From positions 249,346 through 274,211 of the forward strand of contig NW_014577293.1 of NCBI RefSeq assembly GCF_000485595.1: a stretch of 24,866 bases of DNA, read 5' to 3'. The number at the start of each line of letters is the position of its first letter. Position 1 is the first letter of the stretch. Positions 9,117 to 18,798 of this stretch are shown here, piece after piece. Below the pieces are notes generated by a model that made no database searches, was not told where the DNA came from, and saw only the letters and a list, made by a program, of their open reading frames with translations. Source of the stretch: Priapulus caudatus (taxonomy: Eukaryota > Priapulida > Priapulimorpha > Priapulimorphida > Priapulidae). The position numbers and the translations under genes were made by a program.

Positions 9117-9250
9117 GAGTGAGACTCAGCGTTTGACGGAGCGACACCGGCCGAGGGAGCGAAGCGACCAGGGGGGAGGGAGGGTGTGGGAGGTGGGTTT
9201 CCCCCCTCCCACGGTATGGAGCTTTTTGAAATTTGAGGTTTGAAATCGTG
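9117..9250. other. GC-rich patch with GAGCGAAGCGA motif
   Basis: A purine-rich patch with GAGCGAAGCGA at 9157-9167 and runs of G and C. The same 11-mer occurs at 22193-22203 inside a complete hAT-type element, so this is probably an eroded piece of a related transposon. No ends or target duplication are visible. Confidence 0.35.
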
Positions 9251-9594
9251 CAATTTAGTGCATACCTATGGTATGATTTATTGCCTTTATAAATATAAGT
9301 TCTTACTCATTCACTTCAACGTCAACAGAAAAAAATCACACTCAAGTCAAGTGCCCAAGTGAGTCCCAGTGCAACATTTTCATATCTACTGTAGATCTAC
9401 ATCTAGATCTACATTAGATCTAACCTATAGATAAACTTTAGAACTAGTACTAGAAACTAGTCTAGTAAATGTGCAAGCTGAGAATTGAAAAGTAAACAAA
9501 ATACCTCAGTAACCTGCAAAGCCATCATCCACTGATCCAGGCGGGATACTGGATTCCAGGCAGGCAAATAAAATGCGCGCCGCGCCGCTGATAG
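9251..9594. other. Gene-free DNA
   Basis: Contains clustered AGATCTA words at about 9391-9422. No gene or element ends are visible. Confidence 0.45.
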
Positions 9595-9617
9595 CGTATA
9601 CGTATTATACGTATACG
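9595..9617. repeat. 23-bp inverted repeat
   Basis: CGTATACGTA (9595-9604) and TACGTATACG (9608-9617) pair perfectly around TTA. Confidence 0.95.
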
Positions 9618-9756
9618 GCCGGAGCGAGCTAGCTAGGCTCTGTTGATCGGGCCTTAGACTTCTGATACTAGTATTACTGGTATCTGGGACTGAAAATAGG
9701 GTTTTAATTATTTATTTATTTATTTTGATTTTTGCGTGAGAATTAAATTCAGAGAT

Positions 9757-9836
9757 GAGCGTGAGAGCGTGAGAATTGACCAAAATGCGTGAGTCTCACG
9801 CATCGTGAGACTTGACGTGTCTGCACACTCGAAGCG
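9757..9836. repeat. GCGTGAG repeat with 19-bp palindrome
   Basis: GCGTGAG or GTGAGA words recur at short spacing. At 9785-9803 ATGCGTGAG and CTCACGCAT pair perfectly around one T. It is likely part of an unidentified dispersed repeat. Confidence 0.6.
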
Positions 9837-10093
9837 GCGAGTGCGGGAGCGGCTAGTTCGATCTGCATTAGTTTTTGTGAAAGCAAGTTTATATACAGTG
9901 ACACAACAGTGGAAGTGTAATTGAGGGGTAGTATTTGTGAATGTGCGTTCATATTATTTTCAGTTTTTACTGACTCTGTGCCAAGTCATGTGTCTGTGGT
10001 TACACGTGCACCAATGGCAATTTGCGTACGTGTCAATATTGTCATTGATATTGATAATGAATAAATAGGCCTACAGATTGTATTTCGTCTATC

Positions 10094-10370
10094 ATAGTGA
10101 CGCACGAAGGGTCGTTGTCGTAACAGGTACTACAGATATGTACCCAAGGTAGTTTTAGGTTGTTTAGTATTATGTTTATATTTTTATATGAGGTATGTTT
10201 AGGGTTATAGGGTTAGGGTTAGAGTTAGGATTAGGGTTAGGGTTAGTGTTAGGGCTAGGGTACACTTCTGTAGTACAAGTCTGGTACACTTTGTGTATAC
10301 ATATATGTACCTCGGGTACATGTATATCTGTAGTACCTGTTACGACAACGACCCCTTGAGCAATAGTGAC
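10094..10370. mobile_element. Foldback element with telomere-like interior, copy 2
   Basis: 31-bp arms at 10109-10139 and 10324-10354 are perfect reverse complements, starting GGGTCGTTGTCGTAACAGG. Weaker pairing continues outward to tips starting GC and inward through GTACCC-type sequence with a 4-bp indel. ATAGTGAC is directly repeated at 10094-10101 and 10363-10370, an 8-bp target-site duplication. The interior is a TTAGGG-type tract. The tips and interior type match the 6.2-kb element, but the telomere-like strand is in the opposite orientation. No protein is encoded; it must move, if at all, with an enzyme supplied elsewhere. Confidence 0.7.
10198..10261 (+). repeat. Interstitial TTAGGG-like tract
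   Basis: About ten degenerate copies of TTAGGG (TTAGGG, ATAGGG, TTAGAG, TTAGGA, TTAGTG) run in tandem. TTAGGG is the usual metazoan telomere repeat. The tract lies inside the foldback element rather than at a chromosome end. Confidence 0.85.
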
Positions 10371-10795
10371 AGTCTTCATGTTTATGTACACCCTACTGCC
10401 TAATAATTCTATTTAAATGCCGTTCAAATACTTCTTCACAACACAGTTGTAGCGTGAGATTAACGTATTATATACAAAAAATTGTTCTAGGACACTGTAA
10501 GTCTGTATCACAGTGTCAGAGCCGTACGCAATCCAATCCAATGCAATGGAATGGGTTGTGCACGAGACGAGTATTTGTCATTTGATTTACGCGGAATTGG
10601 CATTTACGCGGAATTGTTAAGCGGAAGTAAGTAAAAAAAATCCTTGGTAGTAAATACTATGTTTGTTTATTGATTTATAATTTCATACGTACATAATGGC
10701 ATTGATGTAGGACTAGTACGGAGTGAAGTGACTTGCAGCTGCACACTTACTTTGGTCAATGGTGATATTTGGCTTTTCATTGTTGACATGACGCA
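10371..10795. other. Gene-free DNA upstream of the promoter region
   Basis: A short inverted pair GACACTGT (10491-10498) and ACAGTGTC (10510-10517) is the only structure seen. Confidence 0.45.
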
Positions 10796-10807
10796 TGCGC
10801 ATGCGCG
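10796..10807. promoter_or_regulatory. NRF-1-type site
   Basis: TGCGCATGCGCG matches the NRF-1 consensus YGCGCAYGCGCR at all positions, within the longer alternating stretch GCATGCGCATGCGCGCATG. NRF-1 sites mark CpG-type housekeeping promoters in animals. It lies about 310 bp before the start codon at 11121. Confidence 0.5.
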
Positions 10808-11040
10808 CATGGTCCCGTGACCAATTTACGTGTACACGTAAGCGCAAAAGTGTTACGCTGCAGTGGCTACTCACAGTGTCAGTGAACGCCTCAACGATGC
10901 TTGCGTGGATTTGCAATTTCCAATGCAGTAAAGGGATATAGGTGTAGAACTCGAAAAAACTACCAGTAATTCGATATTGTGTCATATCATTATTCATCAA
11001 AGCTATCACTACTAACGCATTGCGAGCACAATCGGGTGTG

Positions 11041-11120
11041 CTGTCTCTGTGGCCGCAGCCTGTATAACAAAGTACTGTTCAGTCCGTTGAGCAATCGCTC
11101 TTTTCCCGCCTCGGTCAAAA
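11041..11120 (+). promoter_or_regulatory. Proximal promoter and leader of the 11.1-kb gene
   Basis: A TATA-like GTATAACA lies at 11062-11069 and an E2F-type TTTCCCGC at 11102-11109, just before CGGTCAAAAATG. The order TATA-like, leader, ATG is sensible, but the transcription start is not visible. Confidence 0.35.
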
Positions 11121-11211
11121 ATGACGGCTACTGAAGCACAAAGCGGCAGCGGAAATAAGGGAGAAGGTGATAAACCTTATCATCCACTGTCTGAAGTCTA
11201 CGTAAAACCAG
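11121..11211 (+). CDS. Candidate first coding exon, protein not recognised
   Basis: This is the best protein-coding signal in the window. The ATG at 11121 has A at -3. The exon encodes 30 codons plus one base: it starts MTATEAQSGSGNKGEG, is Gly/Ser/Thr-rich and polar, and ends PLSEVYVKP. It stops at a near-consensus donor, CAG|GTGAGT with GT at 11212, giving a phase-1 intron. There is no signal peptide or membrane segment; such N-termini are common disordered leaders of cytosolic or membrane proteins. Upstream lie a TATA-like box, an E2F-type site and a full NRF-1-type palindrome. I could not find the second exon: acceptor-like sites near 11898 and 12531 give stops or the wrong phase. The first intron probably contains the transposons downstream. 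No family name can be given. Confidence 0.55.
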
Positions 11212-12666
11212 GTGAGTTATTTTGCCGTGTCACTATAGTCACTTAGTCTATACACTGCGATAATGCTCGCCATAATTGTCTGTCGCAGTGTCTGTGATAG
11301 ATGACTAATTTATCTGCGTACCAACTTCCAAGGCAAAAAACGGTAGCTAGGGCAAACTAAAGAGTAAAGTACTTAAGTAGGCCCTAAGGCTAAAGGCAAA
11401 AAAGTATTACAGTGCTACACACGTAGTAAAAGATACTACAACCATGGTTTTTGTAGTAATACTATAGTAATACAGTAGTCGACAGTAGCCTACCCATAAG
11501 GATCTTCACTTCGTTGACCTAGCTGTTCGAGTGTGTAAAAATCGCTGTAACAATTTATTAGTATTACACTACATTATCAGGCTCACTGATCTCACAGGTT
11601 CACCACAGCTTTAATTACAGTCTCTTGTATAGTGCTAGAACTTAGAAGTATAATTGGAATTGGTATTGGAATGTACTTAATTACTACTACTACTACTACT
11701 ACTAGTTGTGTTTCCTGTGCTAATTATTAATTTGCATTTTGAGCCTGTAGATATTGACTATAGTCGATAGGTAAGTATGAATTATAATGAAAATATCTTT
11801 TTGGCTAAAGTTCTGTAACAAAATAAACTTCTAGGACCAACTCTAAGAAGAGATTTATACCTCGTAACTCGGCTGATGTTTCCTTGTTGCGGTTGTTTTC
11901 AGATTTAGTCAGATCCTGATTCCTTACATGTTGAACTGTAAGAAAACACACTTATGTGTCAAAAACGAGGGATTGATCATGAGAAAATTCCCCATCCCCA
12001 TCCTTTACATTATTCTATATGCAAAAGTTACCCGGAAGGAAGCTCCATGACTAAGCATGGGTGTGGATCATGTTATTGATCTAAGATAGCGTCCGGGTGA
12101 TCGAATTTGCGTCACGTCTATGACGTGTGCGAGTGTATCTGCACGACATGTCCGCGCCCATTGTTGTGGGGTGTCATATTTCGGGCAATTTCCACAGCGA
12201 GATTGCAGTGTGGTATTGATCGTGGCGACACCGGCTGCTTTCAGGCACTCAAGCTACTATCCCTGACATCTAATGGAAGAGATGCTGAGTGAACGAGAAA
12301 ACTGTCTTGAGTGCAACGTTGCACATAGTTCAATGGCGTTGTGGTGTTTAGGGTAGCTGGCGAGTGACAAGGCCACGTATTGTAGGTGTTGTTAGATAGA
12401 TATACAGTCTCTAAAACAGGTGACTTATCTAGGCAGGTTGTTATAAATTGACAACAAATCCAACTTTAGATGAAATTCCACTATGCCTTTATTAGTTCAG
12501 GGCGTGTGTACGACTGTTTGCTTGTTTTAGTTTGCTGAACGTGATGAAGTGAATCAGAAAGGTACACAAATGATATCAGTAACTGTGATTTATTAATGTT
12601 AGGTCAATAAATACTAGAGGTGGGACGATATGGATAGCTTATATATAATGCTGTATTTAGTTATGA
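11212..12666. other. Probable intron 1 of the 11.1-kb gene
   Basis: Starts with GTGAGT. It contains a (TAC)n tract at 11681-11704 and no supported exon. A 61-codon plus frame at 12107-12292 has no motif. TAGAGGTGGGACGAT near 12613 resembles a transposon tip without a partner end. Confidence 0.4.
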
Positions 12667-13679
12667 CAACACACTAGTGATGGGAATCGGCTGGAATTTC
12701 ATAATCGATTATCGGTTTCCCTTAACCGATCGATAATCGATTATAATCGGATAATCGGTTAATAATAGCATAGATTATTTTAATCTTACTTTTGCTAATA
12801 TATTAACATATTATACATAGCATTCAAATATTATCATGTTTTATGATCATTGTAGGCCTATTAACTCTGTGAAGGTTGCTGTTATGTATATCAATGTCTG
12901 TTCCTATACAGTATTTAATCAATTTAAAAGAAATGGTTTAAATGCTTTATTAAAACATTAAAAAGTTTTAAACAAACATGATCAAGACATGTTCTTATAT
13001 TAATAGAAGTAGTGTTTGTGTTCTAATAGTGTAGGCTTGTGCTAGCCGAGTAATGTCCTGCCAATGAAATATCCTCTCAACATAATGGAACAACAATACG
13101 GAGAGTAGAATCTCATCTACGCGATAACATCTGTGGGACAGTGTCAAACCAAAACAAAGACCACTGTTCCAAATTTGTCCATACTATATAATAATTTGAG
13201 TAGTGTCGTTCTGTTTGTTTCCTGCAGTAACTTAACTGCCTTGAATTTGTTCGTGCTTCATTCCTACGCATCACGTTCGATTCTAACACTGTGCTTTTTG
13301 TGTATTTCTTTGGACTTTAATGTTTAAAAAAGACCATATTTAGAAAATCGATGGCAAAATCTCTCTGGAAAGAGCATGACCGTAGTCAGTTGCACTTCCG
13401 CCCATAGATGTCGCTGCGTTAACTTACAAATACCATTAGATTATATCAACACGTGATGACGTGTATATATCATCTATGCAAATACAAAACGAGACAGACT
13501 GATCCCAGACTGATAATGCATTACAGTAGGTCTATGACTAAATGTACAGTGCGTTACGCGGGCACACGCAATAGCCTGCCGAGTATTCAAGATCCTCCCC
13601 CACCGACATTGCTCGTGCTAACGCCCATACCATGCTTACTATATTATTACCCATACAGTAGTAAGTATACCCATACTAT

Positions 13680-13871
13680 CTATATATTTACTGTATGTAT
13701 ATATATATATTAGTAAGTATATGTATGTGCGTGCGTTGCTGGCGTGCGTACGGTATGTGTGTGTGTGTGTGATTTATGTCGTGAGCGGTGTGCTGGTGTG
13801 TGTATTTGTGTGTCGAGCGTTGTGCTGCTTGTGGTGTGTATTTGTGTGTGATGACGTGGTGTGTGTTGTTA
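13680..13871. repeat. TA and GT microsatellite stretch
   Basis: TA tract at about 13697-13710, then GT-rich DNA including uninterrupted GT at 13754-13771 and TGTGTATTTGTGTG words. The frames across it (Cys/Val or His/Thr-rich) are repeat translations. Confidence 0.85.
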
Positions 13872-14252
13872 TACAATTACTAAGCAGAAAGTATAACCCG
13901 TAGAAACCAGCAAAGTTGTGCTTTAAATATATAAACTCAATGTGAAGTGCACAGATCTAAGCTTAAAATATTTCAATGTAACTGAAAGAAAACACACCTG
14001 CACTGGGTACAACAGAACACTGGCACAGCTACTGTCGCACTGACTACCTGTGTCAGTCGCGGTGTACGTACAACAGCAGAGCCAGTGCAGCAGCGGGGGA
14101 TAGCTGCATTAGCGGGCGGGGGGGAGATCTGAGACGTAGGCACCATCTAATTGAAGGGAATAGGCATTTTTGTTTGACCAGAACCGATCTCACCAGACGT
14201 TAGTGATGCTGAATATGCCATACTCGGCGGCAGTAAGAGACGTATGTAAGAA

Positions 14253-14539
14253 ATTCCCACGTATCGTGACTGTGTGATCTGCGTGCTACGCCCACTTTGC
14301 CATCTATTGACGCAATTAGCATTTTTTTCGAATTTTTGCTTAATACTTTAATTACTTACTTTTTATAATTTTTTCTCAGCCAGAAACCATCTCCCTAGAC
14401 GGGTGATCTTGATATATCTTCAGTCTAGCGCGATTGAGTGAACAAATCATGCCGCGGGACGAAAAGCGAGGACAAACAAACACACCACACACACAAGATT
14501 AGGCCAATTATTAGTACTAGCATGCAATCGTAGGGGGAT
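14253..14539. repeat. Gap-flanking duplicate, left copy
   Basis: Begins TTCCCACGTAT and matches 14731-14999 almost throughout, but with scattered single-base indels. Shared words include GCCATCTATTGACG, TTTTTTCGAATTTTTG, GGATATATCTTCAG-like, GCGCGATTGAGTGA and GCGAGGACAAACAAACACA. It ends at the N run. Confidence 0.85.
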
Positions 14540-14549
14540 NNNNNNNNNN
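14540..14549. other. Assembly gap (10 N)
   Basis: Ten Ns. The true length is unknown. Confidence 0.99.
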
Positions 14550-14571
14550 GATCACAGAAATAGAATAGAAG

Positions 14572-14733
14572 TCTATTCTATTCTATTCTATTCTATTCTA
14601 TTCTATTCTATTTCTATTCTATTTCTATTCTATTTTCTATTCTCTATTCTCTATTCTCTATTCTCTATTCTCTATTCTCTATTCTCTATTCTCTATTCTA
14701 TTCTATTCTATTCTATTTCTCTTCTATTCTATT
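14572..14733. repeat. (TTCTA)n / (TTCTCTA)n satellite
   Basis: Pentamer TTCTA at both ends with a central block of about eight 7-mer TTCTCTA units and some TTTCTA hexamers. It lies just after the gap; such arrays commonly break assemblies. Confidence 0.95.
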
Positions 14734-14999
14734 CCCACGTATGTGATGTGGATCTGCTGTACGCACTGCCATCTATTGACGAATAGCATTTTTTCGAATT
14801 TTTGACTTAATACTTAATACTTAAACTTTTTTCGAATTTTTTTTACAGCCAGAACCATCTCCCAGACGTGGTGATTCTGGATATATCTTCAGTTAGCGCG
14901 ATTGAGTGACAAATCAGGGCGAAAAGCGAGGACAAACAAACACACACACACACACACAAGATTAGCCAAATTATAGTATAGATGCACTGGTAGTGGGGA
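14731..14999. repeat. Gap-flanking duplicate, right copy
   Basis: The second copy of the left flank at 14253-14539, slightly shorter, with an AC tract at 14939-14958. Differences between the copies are mostly one-base insertions and deletions rather than substitutions. Confidence 0.85.
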
Positions 15000-15213
15000 G
15001 CGAACTTGATTCTTCAAGCAGTGGGCACACGCGGCTTTGGCACCGGGCGTGGTGGCGTGATTTTGCCTGCTAGAGTACTTATTATATGCGGGGAAGCATC
15101 AAGGTATGGTTTATATGTATAATTAAGAACTTTAGTAGCGTTAAATTGTTCACAAATAGATACAATTACTGCAAAGCCTAAACTCCTCATTTAATGACTA
15201 CTATTCATTACTA

Positions 15214-15290
15214 CAGTCGCACCCCGTTAGTACGAAACTGACGGGCCAAAGAAAAATAATCGTATTAAGGGGTTCCGTATATTATATTGG
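15214..15290. mobile_element. Possible pogo/Tigger-like terminal fragment
   Basis: After a TA at 15213, CAGTCGCACCCCGTTAGTAC is followed by AATAATCGTATTAAGGGG. The wording CAGTCG...CCCGTTA...CGTATTAAGGGG resembles Tc1-mariner/pogo ends in marine invertebrates. No opposite end was found, so it is a one-ended fragment at best. Confidence 0.3.
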
Positions 15291-15681
15291 CCTTAATTTG
15301 AAAAGAAAAACAATGGATTAGAAGGTGTGTACAAAGTGTTTTATATAGAAATGAATATACCGGGACAGAAAATTTTATGTTAGTAACAGGATCCTTGTAT
15401 TATTGTCTTCGTATCAAGTCAATATTTTACTAAGAGATTACTATGAATCGGTCCGGGATTTAGAGAAATCATCGTATAGTCTCATCAGCGTAACGAGCGA
15501 ATATGGCCGCCGGAGGCGGGCATTTTGCGAGTGTCTATAAATACACTAGTACCGCTCTGCAATCAGACAGGACTTTTTTTTGTATTTTTGATAATCGATT
15601 ATTTGTTTTCATAATCGATTATCGAATTTGAGACTATAATCGATCGATCTTCGATTATAATCGATCATCGGGACATCACTA

Positions 15682-16515
15682 CAACACACTAGTGGTGTTC
15701 CGATTAATCGAGTTCGTCGATCATTACTCGTTTGGGCTGCCGAGTTGATTAATCGAGTAGAAAATCAGACGACCGAGTACAACTCAAACTTTTTTCTTTT
15801 TTTTACTTTTTTTTCAGAATGTTACACAAAGAGTTTGTAAGTACATACCTATACACTTCGTGGTACATAGACTTGTGAACATTAGTCTTGCTATTAGAGA
15901 TCGTATATCAAGAGCGTATAAAGAAGGACAGCGTACAGCGGTGCAATGGTGAAACCATGTTGCAGTATTAGTCGAATTAAGAAACTTTGCCTGTTTTATT
16001 TTGACGATTCTTTGCAGTATTCTTGATCAGCTGGCCTACCTTGTTAATATAAACCAAACCGCTTGTCCCTACGATGCTCCTATGCTGAGATAATGAGCGG
16101 TGAAAATCTGGTATTTCAGTGAAAAAAAATCGCATCGATAGCATAGAGAGACATAGATCTCTCTTATGTAATGGATATGAGTTTGATTGAATTTGATGAG
16201 CAGTTATGTTGTAATGTCCTTTAGAGTGTTACCCGTCCGTAACCCTAACAGTATCCTTAATTTACTTACCATTAAATACTAGCTACACATACAATAATGC
16301 CAACAGTATCCTTAATTTACTTACCATTAAATACTAGCTACACATACAATAATGTCAATATTCCTTCGCAATACACTGGTTGTGTCGACGATGACGCAGC
16401 GTCACCGCGTCGTCGCCGCAATCTAAAATGAACGATGATTAATCGATCATCAGTCGTTTTGTAAAACCGATGATCGATCATGAAATTTGGACCGATCTCC
16501 AACACTATAACACAC
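15682..16515. mobile_element. hAT-type element B, abutting element A
   Basis: Left tip TAGTGGTGTTCCGATTAATC starts at 15690, immediately after the target duplication of element A. The right end at 16507, reverse complemented, is TAGTGTTGGAGATCGG. The flanks are CAACACAC (15682-15689) and TAACACAC (16508-16515), 7 of 8 identical. The inside has T-rich tracts and a 55-bp tandem duplication. No coding frame. The subterminal ATCGATCATCGG words show it belongs with elements A and C. Confidence 0.6.
16247..16356. repeat. 55-bp tandem duplication
   Basis: 16247-16301 and 16302-16356 are identical except for one C/T difference. Both begin AACAGTATCCTTAATTTAC. Confidence 0.95.
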
Positions 16516-16985
16516 GATATGATATGTTTTGCAATACTTTCAAAAGACCTACCTAGTATACTTCACAACTCACACTTTACAGATCAGTATAGTGGAGCGC
16601 TAAGTAAACAACCAAGTGGCAAGTACTGTTGAATTGCGGATTGTGTTAGGTTTCATTTGTTCTTTGACGAAACTAAGCTATGAAAGGATGCCCTACGCCA
16701 CGTATTACATGACTTTTTTGCAACACATTAAATGTTAACACTTAACACACATTAGGACAAAAAAAAATTAATAGAAGTAGATTTGCATTCAATACTTCGT
16801 ATCACTCTGAACAGAATATCAAGCTAATGCGAAAATTAGATGTATTTTATGCACTTTTTATCTGCTATTGCTAGCATGGATAAATATGGAAGTAACTAGA
16901 GGAGTACCTGTCAACAGAATACAGCGACTAGCAGGCTGCTCGTAAAATAAACCGAAGAAGCCATACATTATCGAAAAAAGATGCT
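16516..16985. other. Gene-free DNA between hAT elements
   Basis: Unique AT-rich DNA with no supported frame or element ends. Confidence 0.45.
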
Positions 16986-17362
16986 GTTTGTGGTAGTGAT
17001 GTCACGATCATCGATTATACTCGATCATCGGTTGAACAGTGGTTCGAACCAAGCGCTTGGTTATCAAAATCCATAATCGATTTAATCGAAAAGAAAATTT
17101 TATTTTTTTTAATTTGAACAAGAAAACTTGGAAAAGTGATGACAATCAGTACATGTATTATACACACAGTAGTAAACAGTGCAAAACAAACAGTAAACAG
17201 GGCTAAACAAGCACATACATGCACACACGTACATGCACACGACGTTACGCACACGCAGGCATTCAACACCCCGAGTAACCGATTGTAACCGATCATCGGT
17301 TACTTGGGTCCAACCGATGATCGATTACGAAATTACAACCGATTGACAACACTAGTTTGTGG
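16986..17362. mobile_element. hAT-type element C, 361 bp, intact ends
   Basis: The left tip TAGTGATGTCACGATCATCG begins at 16994; the right end at 17354, reverse complemented, is TAGTGTTGTCAATCGGTTG. GTTTGTGG is exactly repeated at 16986-16993 and 17355-17362. Subterminal ATCGATTA and GATCATCGG words recur at both ends. It is a complete non-autonomous member of the family of elements A and B. The 93-codon minus frame inside it (17015-17296) is not a gene. Confidence 0.8.
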
Positions 17363-17556
17363 TACTCCTGTTGTTTCGCTTCGCACTGTTATGGCATCCG
17401 GCGAAGTCCTGTCCGTTCATGGAAATCCGAAACGTTCTTTAACATTCATAAGCAACCCGTTATATTATGTACTAGTAGGTGTGTAAAGATGTATATATAT
17501 ATGTTATTGTAATTCGTTTTGGTACTTAATAATGGGAGCACGTCAAGTACTGTATA

Positions 17557-17744
17557 CGCCATATTTTTCGCGTACAGATATTTTCGCGAATTCAGACTTG
17601 ACGGACAATTTCGCGGTCAGTGAATTATGAATTATTCGGTATTATTCGGTATGAATTATTCGCGTGTTGTTATTTTTGCGATCGGGGACGCGCTCGCGAA
17701 ATTCGCGAAAATTAAACCCCCGCGAAATATACAGCGTACATACC
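17557..17744 (+). mobile_element. CGCG-rich MITE, copy 1
   Basis: Starts TATACGCCATATTTTTCGCG and ends CGCGAAATATACAGCGTA; the ends are imperfect inverted repeats. The interior carries ATTCGCGAA-type words and a short duplication of TATTATTCGG. A second copy lies inverted at 19021-19222, which shows it is a dispersed repeat. No clear target duplication. Confidence 0.65.
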
Positions 17745-18364
17745 TGGTATTTGCTGGGTGTGCTTTCAAGGCACAGTTTCGACAGATGATCCCTTCACTC
17801 TGTTTAACACGTGGTAATCCATCACTCCTGATCCAATGCATCTGCTGTCGAGACTCTGAGACCAAGCCACGGTTGTCTCACAACTGAGAGCCAGCATAGA
17901 GTTATAGTTTTACCGATTTTACGCACTGCCACGATGGATTTGCAAAAATCCACGTGAGAGCAGGAACGTCACGATCTGGGTCAATGCTCCAACACAAAAA
18001 AACTCAGATTGTTGTACAGTATTGCAGGGCATGAAATTAGGCAAAATGTGAACAGGCCCACCCAAAATTTTAAACAGGCCCTTAGACAAATTGAAGAGGC
18101 CCTTAATTTTGTTCAATTTATTCCATTATTAATTTAGTTTCATAAATTACAGTATTAGCTTTGTGTTTATTAGGCATACTCAGAGTATTTCAGTATTTTA
18201 TTGCTATTTAATAGTGGAGTTCTACTTGTTTGACAGGAATTGCTGGAACATGATTTACTTCTTAGTAGTCACTAAGTAAAAACGAGTCAGGAAATTGGTA
18301 AATATTGTTGATATAAAGGCAAGATGTGCAAAATTTTGAATAGGCCAAGTTCACTGATTTATAT
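17745..18364. other. Unassigned DNA
   Basis: A minus-strand frame through 17656-17865 includes an SDGLPRVKQSEG...CRNC stretch that I do not recognise. CAGGGCATGAAATTAGG at 18025 resembles a hAT tip but has no partner end. ACAGGCCC is repeated locally at about 18050-18080. No gene is supported. Confidence 0.35.
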
Positions 18365-18461
18365 GGGGGGTTGAACCGGCGGTTTAGGGGGTTGAACCGG
18401 CGGTTTAGGGGGTTGAACCGGCGGTTTAGGGGGTTGAACCGGCGGTTTAGGGGGTTGAACC
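18365..18461. repeat. 21-bp GC-rich minisatellite
   Basis: TTGAACC starts at 18371, 18392, 18413, 18434 and 18455, an exact 21-bp period, with unit GGGGGTTGAACCGGCGGTTTA. On the minus strand it reads as a PPVQPPK heptapeptide repeat because 21 is divisible by 3, giving a Pro-rich C-terminus to the frame 18359-18607. G5 runs recur once per unit. Confidence 0.95.
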
Positions 18462-18798
18462 AGTGGCCGCCGGCAAAATAGCACTAATTTCGCGCAGTGG
18501 TATTGCGATTGGACGTGAAGATATGTATCTGAACTGTAAATCATCCCATCTGCTCTCATATATAGACGTGTGTATCTTGCTAATGCTGTTGAACGCTTAA
18601 CCGCCAATGTTATTCGTGCAGTAAGTTACCATGATGGGGAATTGCAGTGTGTGCTTTTCATTTTAGTTTAATGCTGAACTGAATTGTGATTAAATCCTGT
18701 ACTGCCAGAGGTGCAGAAAATGCAAATTCTCTCGTGGTTTCCATCTGGTTTTGAGTAAACAGCGTGCCAGTAGAATTCATAAATACATAGTTGTAATG

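Larger units (their letters stand above)
12667..15689. mobile_element. hAT-type element A, 3.0 kb, no transposase
   Basis: The left tip TAGTGATGGGAATCGG starts at 12675; the right end at 15681, reverse complemented, is TAGTGATGTCCCGATGATCG. CAACACAC is exactly repeated at 12667-12674 and 15682-15689, an 8-bp target-site duplication. Both subterminal regions are packed with ATAATCGATTAT-type palindromes. The size approaches an autonomous hAT, but no long frame exists and no transposase motif was recognised, so it is either decayed or a composite. It contains AT and GT microsatellites, a pentamer satellite, an assembly gap with duplicated flanks, and possibly a piece of a pogo-like element. Its left tip resembles the right tip of element B more than its own right tip. 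Confidence 0.7.

Noticed and set aside
10713-11009. 98-codon minus frame upstream of the 11.1-kb exon, as a divergent gene sharing the NRF-1-type promoter
   Set aside because: The frame overlaps the NRF-1-type palindrome itself and has no recognisable motif or good splice signals.
11890-12580. Second exon of the 11.1-kb gene at the acceptors near 11898 or 12531
   Set aside because: The first gives an immediate stop in the required phase. The second (FAERDEVNQK) is open only in phase 0, while the upstream donor is phase 1, and its donor GTACAC is weak.
12613-12632. TAGAGGTGGGACGATATGG as a further hAT tip
   Set aside because: No reverse-complement end (CGTCCCACCTCTA) was found in the window and no target duplication can be assigned.
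17627-17887. 86-codon plus frame
   Set aside because: Its first half is the CGCG-rich MITE; the second half has no motif, and an equally long minus frame overlaps it.
18025-18356. CAGGGCATGAAATTAGG to ...AAGTTCACTG as a hAT element
   Set aside because: The two ends match only at CAG and a few internal words, and the flanking 8-mers (CAGTATTG and ATTTATAT) do not agree.
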